Source of the DNA: Agrypnia vestita
Taxonomy: Eukaryota; Arthropoda; Insecta; Trichoptera; Phryganeidae
Length of the DNA stretch: 64,000 bases
Direction of reading: 5' to 3'
NCBI GenBank assembly: GCA_016648135.1
Contig: JADDOH010002604.1
Span: 83,175-147,174, forward strand
The notes under the pieces were generated by a model. That model worked only from the letters and a program-made list of their open reading frames with translations, did no database searches and had not been told where the DNA came from. Positions within the stretch are counted from its first letter, which is position 1. Each line of letters begins with the position of its first letter. Positions 22,050 through 32,300 of the stretch are shown in pieces. A program made the position numbers and the translations under genes.

Positions 22050-23933
22050 GGCGCTAATGAGCTCTGGGGGCATTTTTGCTTGGGGTTATCTACTATCTCT
22101 CTTTGGTAGAATTTTCGGAAGGTGATTTCACTCTGCCAGTTTCCCCTTGACAAGATCTCCTCTATCGGGTAGTTTTCCAGCCAATTCAACGAAGCCACAG
22201 CAGAACGAACACTTCCTGGCGTTGCTTCCACTCCAGCCTCTCTTAGGATTGACTTGATCCAACCACCTATCATTGTCCGTGAAGCTGGCTTTACTTCACC
22301 TGCTGTCGTCACAAATAGTTCTTTCATGTCCGGCTTTCGTCTCGGCTGTGAGAGTGAGACCAGCTTTCGGATCCAAAACAAGGGGTTGATGTTCCTTTCA
22401 TCCGATGCGCTCAACCTCCATCCTGATTGTTTGTGTCTTGCCGTGTCAGTCTTCGCTCCAAAGGCTGGCCATAGCGTGATGGAGTCTCCTTTGTCGATCA
22501 ATCGGTCCGGGGTGACTCTGAGAAGTGTCAGATCTTGGACTCTTCGCCCAGATGCCATGATGAGTAGTATGGCCGTCCTCCTTGACACGAGATATCTCTA
22601 CATGAGAGAGTACGGGCATTATCCTTGGCTTTACCCAACCGAGTTTCTCCAGGGTATGCTTGGCTACAATAGTTTAGAGACTAGAAGGAATGTGTATTTG
22701 ATTACACATTTTTATCGATTGTTGCGCGGTATGATCGATAATCCTCAAATTATGCAGAGCATTGGTTTGTATGTTCCTGATAATTATACTAGACATCGTC
22801 AGCATAGATTGTTTTACATTCCAATATACAGGACCAACCTGCCGATGGTTATGCCTGTTGGAAGAGCCACAGCTATGCTGAACAAAATCGCTTTGGGTAT
22901 TGATATATTCCATGTGTCTGAGGGGGTTTTCCGAAGCGGGATTCTCCTACACCTTTGACCAGGTTTTATGTTATTTTTAATTTATTAAATATTTTCATTT
23001 TTGTTATATGTACTTCCTAATATGTATGCCTTAAACATTTTGTTTGTCATGTACATATTATCATGAAATAAATTGAATTGAATTGAATTGAATTGAGTCA
23101 TACAGGCTGTTCCTTGGCGGGTTTTCACGTAGCCACTCCACCACTACTCGGGGGTTCCAGATCGGGGGTCTCTCAGTGCATCCACCAGAAACCGAGATGG
23201 CTTTAAGGACGTGCCTGACGAGGAAGTTCGAGCTAATCTTATCCGCATCAAGAGCTGGGCCACAGAAGGATACGATTGCTGATTTGTGGACCAATATTGT
23301 TCGAGGGGCTAGCCCTTCGTGGATGAACAGGTTGGCCAGATATCTTGCCACTGTTGCAGGGGGAGGGTTATGAGGTTGGACAGAATGCGTGGTACACCAT
23401 CGCTGCCACCTATCCCAGGCCGGCTTGTAGGTGTTCAGCGTTGAGCCTCTCCAGCCAGATCTGAACAGCTGCTGTTCCTCCTGGCTCCAATCCGCTATAG
23501 CCTGTTCCCACCCACTGCTATTCTCCAAACTTCCAGTTGGAGGTCCGACACCCTCGGTGGGGGAAACCATGTCGACGTATCGATCAGGACGCTCTTCAGA
23601 TCTCTTACGCTTATTGGCCCTCCCTTTGCTCGTTGTTTGAGATCGGCCCTCCAGAATGTCTTCTCCCATCTTGGCACGACTAGGAGAAAGGTGCCTCTTG
23701 CCAGGTTCAAGTGCGCCAGTACTCTTGGGATGAGATTCGGCGGCGGAAATACCCAGGCCCGCTCGTAATCCCAATGCTGACTGAATGCGTTGAGATAGGA
23801 GGCCGAGCAATCGGTTGAGTCTAGCGACGCGTAGTTTGGCACCACATGGGCGGTGGCCGATGCGAAGAGGTCGATCTGAGGACGTCCCCATATTCGGAAT
23901 ATTTCCTCTATCGCTGGTTCCAGGAGGTGTCAT
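22050..23933 (-). pseudogene. DIRS tyrosine recombinase, split by a LINE
   Basis: The N-terminal part (23933 down to about 23098) has a low-complexity lead and a core-binding, SAM-like domain (RGSTLNTYKPAWDRWQRWC, RYLANLFIHEGLAPRTILVH). The catalytic part (about 22590 down to 22050) has the first arginine in MASGRRVQDLTLLR, a second in PGSVRSAVASLNW, and the nucleophile region SRGNWQSEITFRKFYQRE, whose tyrosine would attack DNA. A 5'-truncated LINE on the opposite strand (22602-23097) lies between them. Joined, the halves would be of normal recombinase length. Confidence 0.85.
22602..23097 (+). mobile_element. 5'-truncated non-LTR retrotransposon inserted in the DIRS recombinase
   Basis: The plus strand encodes the C-terminus of a LINE reverse transcriptase (MLGYNSLETRRNVYLITHFY, RLLRGMIDNPQIMQ, YRTNLPMVMPVGRATAMLNK) ending in a stop, then a short AT-rich 3' UTR and a (GAATT)n tail at 23073-23097. 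The same sequence recurs at 51240-51770. The element interrupts the recombinase cleanly, so it is younger than the DIRS copy. Confidence 0.85.
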
Positions 23934-25594
23934 TCCGGGAGTGGTGTCCCCCGTGAGAGTCGGTCCGCAATCCCGTTGTATCTCCCTGGAATGACTGCGC
24001 TGTCAGAGATATTTCCTGCTGGTCGATAAACTCTAGGAGGTCTCGAGTTATCTTCAGAAGGCCCAATGATCTTGTCCCCCCCTCCTTGTTGATGTAAGCC
24101 ACTACTGTCTTGTTGTCTGTCTGCAGTAGGGTCTTCGTTCCTCTTAGCAGGTAAGCGTGATCCCTGATCACTGCGTAAAAAGCGAAGGCTTCTTTCTGGT
24201 TGGAATGCCACCGCATCTGCTCTGGGGACCACTGGCCTGATATCGTCTTGTCGTCCACCTGGCCGCCCCAACCTGCGTCCGCTGCGTCTGTTGTCAGGAA
24301 GTGGGAGAAGGGGGCTTCGTGTATTGGGCAGGACTCCCCTACGGCCTCCAACCACCACTCTAGGTCTTGCCGAACCGCGGCAGGAAGCTCCACTTGTCTG
24401 GATGGCTCGTGCCTCTGCAGCTGGCGGCTGAATCTCTGCAGTCTTCGGCAATGCAAACGACCCCGAGGGGTGGCGAAGTTTGCGAAGTTGAGTCTCCCCA
24501 AGAGGCCTAGAACCTGCTTGGGGGAGCAACTGCCGGCCTCGATCGGGCGGCGCAGTACTTGGCGAAGGCCAGAGCACTTGCGGTCCGAGAGGGATTTCTG
24601 GTTGGCTTCTGAATCTCTGCAGTCTTCGGCAATGCAAACGACCCCGAGGGGTGGCGAAGTTTGCGAAGTTGAGTCTCCCCAAGAGGCCTAGAACCTGCTT
24701 GGGGGAGCAACTGCCGGCCTCGATCGGGCGGCGCAGTACTTGGCGAAGGCCAGAGCACCTGCGGTCCGAGAGGGATTTCTGGTTGGCTTCGGTGTCCCAA
24801 GTTATGCCCAGAAACTCCAGCTTTTGGGTAGGTATAAGGATACACTTGTCGCGGTTGATGCACCAACCCAGATGCTGGAACAGATTGACCGTCTCTACTG
24901 CCTGGGTCGCTAGCAGGTCCCTTGACTGATTGGCCAGAAGGAAGTCGTCCAGGTAGACTACGGTCCTTATTCCTCTCTTCCGCAAGAGTCCCGCTAGCCA
25001 GTTTGACAGCGTTGCGAACATTCTCGGGGCTGATGACAGGCCAAAGGGCAGGCAGGTCATCTGGAGAAGTTCCCCTTGGTAGTACAGTCTCAGGAACTTT
25101 CGGTGCGATTCCGCTATTGGTAGGTGAAAGTATGCCTGGGTTAGGTCGATTTTCACCAACCAATCTTTGGGCTGGAGGAAGTCTGGGACCCGAAAGTGGT
25201 TGAACAGCTTGAAGGGTTTCGCCTCCACAAAGGCATTCAACGCCTTCAGGTTGAATATCGGCCTTAGGGAGTTGTCCGACTTCGGAGTTAGAAACAGATT
25301 TGAGATGAAGCTCGGAGAATGATCTGCTCTTTCCAGCACGCCTGACATCTTCAGGGCCTGAATGTGACTCGACATGTCTCGAGACTCCTTCGTGCTGAAG
25401 CTGCTCAACAGCTGCCTGGTGGGGAAGACTAACGGAGGTTTGGCCACAAAGGGGATTCTCGCGCCCTTGAGGATTCTCAGCACTATAGGTGGTGCCCCGA
25501 ACTCCTTCCACTTGCTTTGGAACCTCCTCAAGCGTCCTCCCCAGAACTGGTTGTTCAGCCTCGCGTCATCTTCTACCTCTACGGCTACGGTCAC
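23908..25594 (-). pseudogene. DIRS reverse transcriptase-RNase H, frameshifted by tandem duplication
   Basis: From 25594 downward the protein contains KSDNSLRPIFNLKALN, the catalytic VKIDLTQAYFHLPI block, LPFGLSSAPRMF and the active-site VVYLDDFLLA (YLDD box), so the polymerase part is intact. After LGLLGRLNFANFATPRGRL the frame runs into a 181-bp duplicated segment and shifts. The RNase H part survives in another frame (24501-23908) with TTDAADAGWGG, SNQKEAFAFYAVI and LLQTDNKTVVAYINKEGG. Before the duplication both parts would have formed one polyprotein of the usual DIRS/Ngaro size. Confidence 0.88.
24428..24789. repeat. 181-bp tandem duplication inside DIRS RT-RH
   Basis: CTGAATCTCTGCAGTCTTCGG starts at 24428 and again at 24609; the two copies are nearly identical through GAGAGGGATTTCTGGTTGGCTTC. 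Because 181 is not a multiple of three, the copy shifts the frame between polymerase and RNase H. Differences are one or two bases, so it is recent or an assembly artefact. Confidence 0.9.
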
Positions 25595-26636
25595 CAGCGG
25601 GTTTTCGGCCGTGGTCTGCCTTCCGGATAGGTCTCCTGTTCGGGTTCCCTGGGCCTCGCTCCCTGTTCCTCGGCTCCGGCAGAAAGGGCTTACGGGACTG
25701 GAGGTATCCCTGGTTCGGAGCTCGACGAGAAGTTGACGGCTGGGGCTGAGATGTTGACGGTTGGGCCAGGTTTCGGGTTGCGGGCGAGACCATCACCTTC
25801 TCCTGGCCCCCGTTCTTTAGGATATACGCCGATAGCTCTTCCCTATTGAACAAGTATCCCGAGCTTGGAGGGATTTTGGCCGCACCTTCTCGCACGAAAG
25901 GGTCTTTGAAGCCCTCCAATATGGCCTTTCTCCGGTTCAGTATACACTCTGCCCGTCTGCCGCACACAATCTGCAGGATGTCGTCCGAAATCTTATTGTA
26001 CGGAGCATCGCTGGTGAACATCGACTGAATCCGCTCGAAGAGAGCCGAAGCGGAAGATCCGTGCCGGGTTCGGATGCCCAATTCACCAGCGATTGCATCC
26101 CGTCTCTCAGGGCTCTGGGCGAGCAAGGCGTTTGAAAGCGCGGCGAGCGATCTTTCCAGCAAGCCAGTATGTTTCGGCGCGTTATCGACCCTTCTCAAGT
26201 CGTCGTTCACCGACAATTCCACAAATGTGGGAGTCGCCGCGTAGGTTCTCTGCGTTTCCGCATAGCGAACGCCTGACCACTCGTCGGAATCGAAGTGTTG
26301 CAACTTCGAGATCTGTTCGATTCGCTTCGGGTCCGCTCTCGGTACTGGCGGCTCCTTCACGACCGTGCTGAGCTTGCCGAACTCCAGCGTATTCTTCGCC
26401 CTTCTGAGGCTCGGCGGCGGCTGAATAAAGGGCGCATTCGTGTTCCGGCGTTGGCGGCGTTGTTGATGCAGGAGCCGCGCCGCCCGCTAACAAGGCCTCC
26501 GTCAGAGCAGTCACCTGTTTTAGCAGGTGGTCTACACGCGGGTCGTATGCTACGCGGCGTCTCTTTCAACTCGGTTCTTCGAAAGAAGATCCGTCATTCG
26601 AGGATACCGGCGAAGGAGCTTGCTCGTCCGCCATCT
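25566..26636 (-). pseudogene. DIRS gag-like ORF, broken
   Basis: A likely start ATG lies at 26636 (MADEQAPSPVSSNDG), soon followed by an in-frame TGA. The frame resumes through YDPRVDHLLKQVTALTEALL, then shifts near 26390 into the long frame 26360-25566, which carries PRADPKRIEQISKLQ, a helical middle section and a basic, proline-rich tail (SRRAPNQGY, RNRERGPGNPNRRP). Basic C-termini of this kind bind RNA in gag proteins. It overlaps the RT frame by about 29 bases at its 3' end. No enzymatic motif is present. Confidence 0.7.
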
Positions 26637-26835
26637 TGTTAACAAAACGTTTGACGAAATTCACGGGATTTACACTAAAATATCAACGTCCTGTCGCACT
26701 ATGTTAAAAATTTGTATAGTCTAATGTTTGTTAACCTAGGGATCAAAAATTAAGGGGGTAGGTTGCAATAGAAACACAAAAAATCACAACAAAAGTTGGC
26801 GTATCTAAACGCGTGCCAAATGGCGCGAAACAACG

Positions 26836-27000
26836 ACGTTATATGAAAGAAAAACCGTTGCGCGGACGAAACCGGAAACAGGGATACCAGCGGGAATAAA
26901 TTGTCGCAAACAGGGAATCAGAGGGGGTAGGAACGCGTGTCTAGTGGCGAAACAGCAGGCTGTTCTCTCATAATGGATTCCAGGCGTCGAGACGGAACAC
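26836..27000. repeat. DIRS right terminal inverted repeat
   Basis: This is the reverse complement of 21695-21850 with a few small differences: the left copy reads ACACTTAGACACG where this one implies CCACTAGACACG, and the left has two extra bases before ATTTATTCCCGC. The two ends have therefore diverged slightly since insertion. Confidence 0.8.
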
Positions 27001-27203
27001 AAAATAATTACTTATTCATTAATTATGAAAATAAGTAACGAAATTTACTGTCAGAAATGTATGCACACGTTTAACGAATAAAACCACGGAAGCAATAACC
27101 CTAAAGATATTGTATTTCAATATTTTCTTCTAAATATATCAAAGAATATAAAAATACTTAATTTTTAACACTTTTTTATTTAAAAATAACACTTTTTTAA
27201 CAG

Positions 27204-27278
27204 GTAAATAACACAATTAATGAGCGGTTCGAAGACGACATTTGGAATGATTTTTTGTCCGGTTTGCGCGGCGAATGA
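27204..27278 (+). CDS. Candidate orphan terminal exon (possibly THADA C-terminus)
   Basis: After a polypyrimidine stretch and AACAG, a 24-codon frame encodes VNNTINERFEDDIWNDFLSG and LRGE, then TGA. The acidic DDIWNDFLSG recalls the VWDSY-containing end of vertebrate THADA, but the likeness is slight. It needs a phase-0 donor, whereas THADA exon 23 ends in phase 2; a direct splice would give Arg-stop. Intermediate exons would have to be missing. Speculative. Confidence 0.25.
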   Translation, partial: VNNTINERFEDDIWNDFLSGLRGE

Positions 27279-27516
27279 GATTACTTGACAAATACAACTT
27301 GTTCATTCATTAAAAAACTTGAGATACAACCAATGATAAGCTTTAAAAACCCATAAACGCAGGTAAAATAGGCCGAATTCGCATACGTGTCTAGGGAGCG
27401 CAGATCTGCGCTCTGGCACCTGAATAGTTAACATGTCAGGTTTCTCCTCTTAATGTTGCTGGAGTAAAATATTTACTGAGTTGCCTGTCTTTATTCCAAT
27501 GTTAATTTGCTTGCAG

Positions 27517-30500
27517 GTCAGCGGTAAAAAAAATACTAAAATCGGCAATAGCCAAGGAGTTCACCGACGTGATTATAGTCAATGAGGATCAGAAGCAGCC
27601 CAATGGGTTCCTCCTGATACACCTCCCCGACGGTCCGACGGCGCACTTCAAGCTCACTAATTGCAAGATCACCAAGGAAATGAAGAAGAACTACCGAGAA
27701 ATCACAACTCACAGGCCGGAGGTGTGTGTACTGATGTTTCGGACACTATACCCAAAAATAAGCAGAAGCCTACACTAAACTCATTTTTATGCTAGAGCCT
27801 CATTTTGGTTTAGTTATAAATTTTTAATTTGAACTTATCTTTTTGTGAATAGCAATTTTTTTGATGCGCTAAAAACTTATTAAAAGGTAGGTTTATATTA
27901 GGTCCTTACATATGAAATTGGCGTTTTGCCGTACTGGCAAATTTGATCTCAAATATCTTCTCTTTGGTTAGGAATTCCAAATCCAAATTTATACAGCTAT
28001 TTACTCATGTATTTGTGTTTTGAAAATTATAATTCATTTGTTTTTTCCTCAATTGTTTTTTTCTTTGCGTCACTCAGTTTACAAAATGAAAAACTTGAAA
28101 TATCGCGTTATTTACGAGTACGAGTTCCACCGTGGCACCAGTGCTGCAGAAACGGCTCGAAGGATTAATGATGTGTATGGCGACGGTGCCGCAAAAGAAA
28201 ACACAGTGCGTTTTTGGTTCCAACGTTTTCGTTCTGTAAATTTCGACCTGCAGAACAAGCCCCGTGGACGGCCGGAGACCAAAGTTGATAATGAAGAATT
28301 GAAGGCTATTGTGGAAGCGGATCCATCGCAAACCACATCCGAGTTAGCTGCAGGCTGCGGTGTTAGTGATAAAACTGTTTTAATCCACTTGAAGCAAATT
28401 GGTAAGGTGAAAAAGCTTGAAAGGTGGGTACCTCACGAATTGAGTGAAGCAAATCAACAAACGCGCGTTGACTGCTGCGTTGCATTACTCAACCGGCACA
28501 ATAATGAAGGGATTTTAAATCGAATCATTACCTGTGATGAAAAGTGGATCCTGTACGATAATCGAAAGTGCTCATCGCAATGGCTGAACCCTGCCGAACC
28601 AGCCAAACCATGCCCCAAGCGAAAATTGACTCCAAAAAAGTTACTTGTGAGCGTTTGGTGGACTAGTGCTGGTGTCGTTCACTACAGCTTTCTTAAATCT
28701 GGCCAGACGATTACGGCAGATGTCTATTGTCAGCAACTGCAAACCATGATGGAAAAGCTAGCTGCTAAACAACCGAGGCTGATTAATCGCTCTAGGCCAC
28801 TGCTGCTTCATGATAATGCTAGACCACACACTGCACAACAGACGGCTACCAAATTAGAGGAGCTTCAATTGGAATGTCTAAGAAATCTACCGTACTCTCC
28901 GGACCTTGCCCCAACAGATTACCATTTTTTTCGAAATTTGGATAACTTCTTGCAAAGGAAAAAATTCAACTCCGATGGGGCAGTCCAAACCGCCTTCAAA
29001 GATTTTATTGATTCCCGTCCGAATGTTTTTTTTAGTAAAGGGATCGATGAACTACCTATGAGAAGGCAAAAGTGCATAGATAGCAATGGTACGTACTTTG
29101 ATTAAATAAATATATTATAATAAAAAAAAATCGACTTTATGTTCCTCCCATACTAAACGCCAATTTCATATGTGAGGACCTAATATTATATTGCCATATT
29201 TTTAAACTTTTGATGGGGGAAACTGTATTATGAAGAAAAAAATAGACTAAAGGGAATAATTGCACAATTTTTATGAGGTTGTATGATAAAGATATGACGC
29301 TAGTGTTCACGGCACCAGAAAGAGCGATGTGAAAAATGTGGCATGACCAGATTAACCAGATAATGGGGTCGTCGGGCTTGAATGTAGATGAAGATGTATG
29401 AATGTAGAAAAGGTGAAGATGCATGATGTGTGGCGCTCTCTCTGTCTTTCCCCACGGGAAGTGGTGTTATGATAAGTAAGTTTATGAGATTTCAACTGAA
29501 CTGAAAAATGTTATTTTTAATTGGGAAAACATTTTTAATCAGAATGTCTAATTCCACTGTAGTTTTTTAAACGTTTCCTTTAAACACACTTACTTACTTA
29601 CCATCACGCCATTTCCCCGTGGGGGTAGGTCAGAGAGGATAGAGCGCCACAGTCTTCTGTCCTGACATACGACTCTCGCCTCATCCACATTCATACATCT
29701 TCATTTGCAAGCTCGCCGGTTGTTGAGGCTTCTAAAGGGACTATCTTTCAGTATCTGGTTAATATGGTCATGCCACGTCTTCCGTGTTCGCCCTCTCTTT
29801 CTGGCGCCATCAACACTTGAATTATATATCTTTCTTACCATTCTTTCCTCATTCATTCGCTCAACATGCCCAAACCATCTCAGCGACCCTTTTTTAATTC
29901 TATTAATTATGCTAAGATCAGCTTTACATTCATTCCTAATATCTGCATTCTTTACTCTATCATAAATTGATTTGTCACACATACGCCTGAGGGATCTCAT
30001 CTCCACTGCATTCAATCTACTTTCGTTCCTTTTCTGCCAGCTCTAGGATTCGCTTCCATATAAACACAAGTTAACCACATTGTAATGCGTGCAATTTGTA
30101 CGAATGGATTTATAAGTATTATTAATATTTAAAGCATTAACTTTGTGGTCAGACATTTTGTTGGATTTATAAGTCTCTATATTTGATTCTTATTCCGATC
30201 CACAGGTGATATTGAACAACTTTACGACTCGCCTGGGCCACACCGTGGGGAGGATGCTGGGGGCACTGTTCCACTACGAGCCGGAGTTCAAGGGGCGGCG
30301 CGTGGTCACGTTCCACAATCAGAGAGACTACATCTTCTTCAGGCATCATAGGTATCACCATTTATTCTCAACTACTTTTACTTACATCTCATTTAGCCAT
30401 TAATCATTTTAGAAAGTGATGGAAGTGTTGAAACTTGCTCTAATTTCAGTGTTTGTACGAAAAAACTCGCAGATAAAATAAAATTTGAATACAGTAGACT

Positions 30501-32251
30501 CTCGATTATCCGGAGTAGTAGGGAAAAAAAATTACCCAGATTATCTCGGAATCTAAAAATTCTTCGTCTTCTTCATGTGCCCTATCGGGTCCCCCCGATG
30601 TCGGCGATCACCTGGGAGTAAGATTTTCTCCATTATGATTTCCTGGGAATTTTTGACCGAAGTGGTTTCCCTTTGCCTTCTTTGGTGGAATTTTCTGTCG
30701 AGGTTACCTGCCCCTAGGCCGTTACTTTCCTGGAAAGTAGGAACGCCACCGTTATCTCTTTCAGAGTTCATCCACCGCCATCTTTTCTATATATTCCGAC
30801 TTGAATATTTAGCACAGTTGGAACCTTGCCTCTGATCATTTCAGAGAAGCTCCCATCGGGGGTTTCTTAATGGAGTGACCTTCCCCGACCTTGTTGGTCT
30901 GCGGGAGCTATTTAATTTCACTCCTACCATCCATTACTGGTGGATAGGGGAATGCTTTTTTTACCCCTTTACCCCCAGGTGGGGGTAAGAAAAAAAAAAA
31001 CACATAAATATGTTACACTTTCACACACACACATATTTCAAATAAACGCAACAAAATTGCGTGTATTTTTGTTAATAAATCACTGTTAGTATTCAATTGT
31101 ATCATAAACCAACAAAAACTGACAAATATCGCAAAACATATCGTATATATTTGTGTATACGTGTACAAATAAATCGAAAATCGAAAAAAATAAATCGTAT
31201 TTCCCGCACACTCTGTGCGTGATCTTGAATGACGAAATATTTTAATTTCGATTGCGCAACACGCGTTCGGGGTGACATCTACAACTATCCCATACGATTT
31301 TGACGGCAGAAAAACTTCTGTTTTGATTGTTGATTTAAAATATAATCAGTGATGTTTTTGAGTTGAAAATGGAACGACAGGTCACCACGGGATTTCTCTA
31401 CTGGGAAAAAATCACATTTTTCAAATTCGATACACGAGAAATTATTAATTACGTTCTGGACGCACGGGTGCACCCTGACCCCTGGGGAAAGTCACGCTTC
31501 GCCGCACCGGTGCGGCCTGGCCCGAAAGATTACAATTATTTGAAAAAATACCTCAGTTTTGCCGCACATATATATGTACTTTAAAACAGAGCATTCACTT
31601 GTTGGACGGTAACACCAATGCAAAATTTACACAATACTCCAAATTATTACATAATCGTACAGTTATACAGCACGAAAATATAATATAGAGCATATAAAAT
31701 AAGGAAATAAACAATTAAGTATGTCCAAAACACATCCATAGGCGTGTTTGTGACATTTAGTCTCACAACGTGGTCTCCTGCTTGTATCAAATACACTATT
31801 GACAGGGATCCTATTATGTTCATAATTTCACAGTTTTATATTTTATGTAGGTATGTAATATTATTTAGTTGATAGAAGAAATATTTTCACATTTTATAAA
31901 GAATTTTGAAATATTTTAAATAAAAAAAACGAAATCTTTTATTGCCCTGGTTAATCTGCAACCCGGCTAATATGACCCCGAATAATCAGGAATCTGTCGT
32001 ACATCAAAAACTAATGACTTTTTGATATTTTTTTCACTATAATAATTTTTCAACAAGCTCTTTGAAATTACAGATACGAATTTACAAAGGATGCCAGAAG
32101 AGCGAAGTTGCGGGAACTAGGTCCTCGGTTTACACTGAAGCTCATTTCCGTGCAGCAAGGGACCTTTGATTCCAAGCACGGGGACTACGAGTGGCTAATC
32201 CAGGGACGGAGGCACCTTCTGGAGACCAGCCGGAGGAAGTTCTTTTTGTGA
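27517..32251 (+). CDS. RPF1: RPF1, ribosome production factor 1 (Brix domain), C-terminal three exons
   Basis: Exons 27517-27721, 30206-30351 and 32074-32251 join in phase and end in TGA. They encode about 175 residues with [90 protein letters not shown] and a C-terminal ETSRRKFFL, all diagnostic of RPF1. The Brix-domain protein acts in the nucleolus in pre-60S assembly and 27S pre-rRNA processing. The protein is normally about 350 aa, so the N-terminal half, including the start codon, is missing. The first exon begins in phase 2 just 513 bp after the DIRS element. Intron one holds a complete mariner and intron two a pogo-like relic and LINE debris. Confidence 0.93.
27898..29183 (+). mobile_element. 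Complete mariner transposon, 1,286 bp
   Basis: Terminal inverted repeats of about 28 bp (TTAGGTCCTTACATATGAAA... and its complement at 29154-29183) differ at about one position, and both sides are flanked by TA (27896-27897 and 29184-29185), the mariner target duplication. Length is that of an autonomous mariner. It lies in the first visible RPF1 intron, in the same orientation as the host gene. Confidence 0.93.
28086..29105 (+). CDS. Mariner transposase, intact 339 aa
   Basis: The frame is uninterrupted from ATG 28086 to TAA. The N-terminal paired-like helix-turn-helix region includes [16 protein letters not shown] and FWFQRFRS; the linker signature WVPHEL is at about residue 114. The catalytic triad is D151 ([12 protein letters not shown]), D243 ([12 protein letters not shown]) and D278 ([16 protein letters not shown]), with 34 residues between the last two: DD34D, as in mariner. 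The enzyme would cut and paste its own element at TA sites. An earlier in-frame start could extend it, but the ATG at 28086 gives the usual length. All key residues are present, so it could be active. Confidence 0.93.
   Translation: MKNLKYRVIYEYEFHRGTSAAETARRINDVYGDGAAKENTVRFWFQRFRSVNFDLQNKPRGRPETKVDNEELKAIVEADPSQTTSELAAGCGVSDKTVLIHLKQIGKVKKLERWVPHELSEANQQTRVDCCVALLNRHNNEGILNRIITCDEKWILYDNRKCSSQWLNPAEPAKPCPKRKLTPKKLLVSVWWTSAGVVHYSFLKSGQTITADVYCQQLQTMMEKLAAKQPRLINRSRPLLLHDNARPHTAQQTATKLEELQLECLRNLPYSPDLAPTDYHFFRNLDNFLQRKKFNSDGAVQTAFKDFIDSRPNVFFSKGIDELPMRRQKCIDSNGTYFD
29300..30060 (-). mobile_element. Non-LTR retrotransposon C-terminal fragments
   Basis: The minus-strand frame 30015-29701 encodes [58 protein letters not shown] and [13 protein letters not shown], a layout common at the end of insect endonuclease-reverse transcriptase ORFs. 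29300-29400 (in the plus sense AAAATGTGGCATGACCAGATT) resembles part of the same region, so two overlapping relics may be present. The 3' end phrase GTGGGGGTAGGTCAGAG recurs elsewhere in the window. Confidence 0.7.
30492..31999. mobile_element. Decayed pogo-like element in RPF1 intron
   Basis: CAGTAGACTCTCGATTATCCGG at the left and, inverted, CGACAGATTCCTGATTATTCGG at the right align at most positions and look like pogo-type termini. The 1.5-kb interior lacks a transposase and includes a GC-rich insertion (30560-30990) with CCTATCGGGTCCCCCCGATG and a purine/pyrimidine-rich end, probably LINE- or SINE-derived, plus a 16-bp palindrome GCCGCACCGGTGCGGC at 31500-31515. Confidence 0.4.
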
Positions 32252-32294
32252 TCATTTATTATCAGACGTGTTATGTAAAATTATTGTGCAAATC

Positions 32295-32300
32295 AATAAA
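32295..32300 (+). terminator. RPF1 polyadenylation signal
   Basis: A canonical AATAAA lies 44 bp after the RPF1 stop codon, followed by T-rich sequence, which fits a short 3' UTR. Confidence 0.75.

Larger units (their letters stand above)
21652..27004 (-). mobile_element. DIRS-type tyrosine-recombinase retrotransposon, inactive
   Basis: Read on the minus strand the element encodes gag, then reverse transcriptase-RNase H, then a tyrosine recombinase instead of an integrase. Its ends are inverted repeats (21695-21850 against 26836-27000, sharing CTGGAATCCATTATGAGAGA and CCCTGTTTCCGG), which fits DIRS rather than LTR elements. It is much more GC-rich than its surroundings. Damage includes a stop and frameshift in gag, a 181-bp tandem duplication in RT-RH and a LINE insertion in the recombinase. 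I saw no methyltransferase domain. It separates the truncated ends of THADA and RPF1. Confidence 0.88.

Noticed and set aside
22254..22958. 234-codon plus-strand frame
   Set aside because: It is a chimera: its first half is antisense to the DIRS recombinase, and only its second half is real LINE coding sequence.
24507..25511. 334-codon minus-strand frame overlapping DIRS RT
   Set aside because: Alternate-frame shadow of the reverse transcriptase; after the 181-bp duplication part of it reads the same residues, but it lacks RT motifs.
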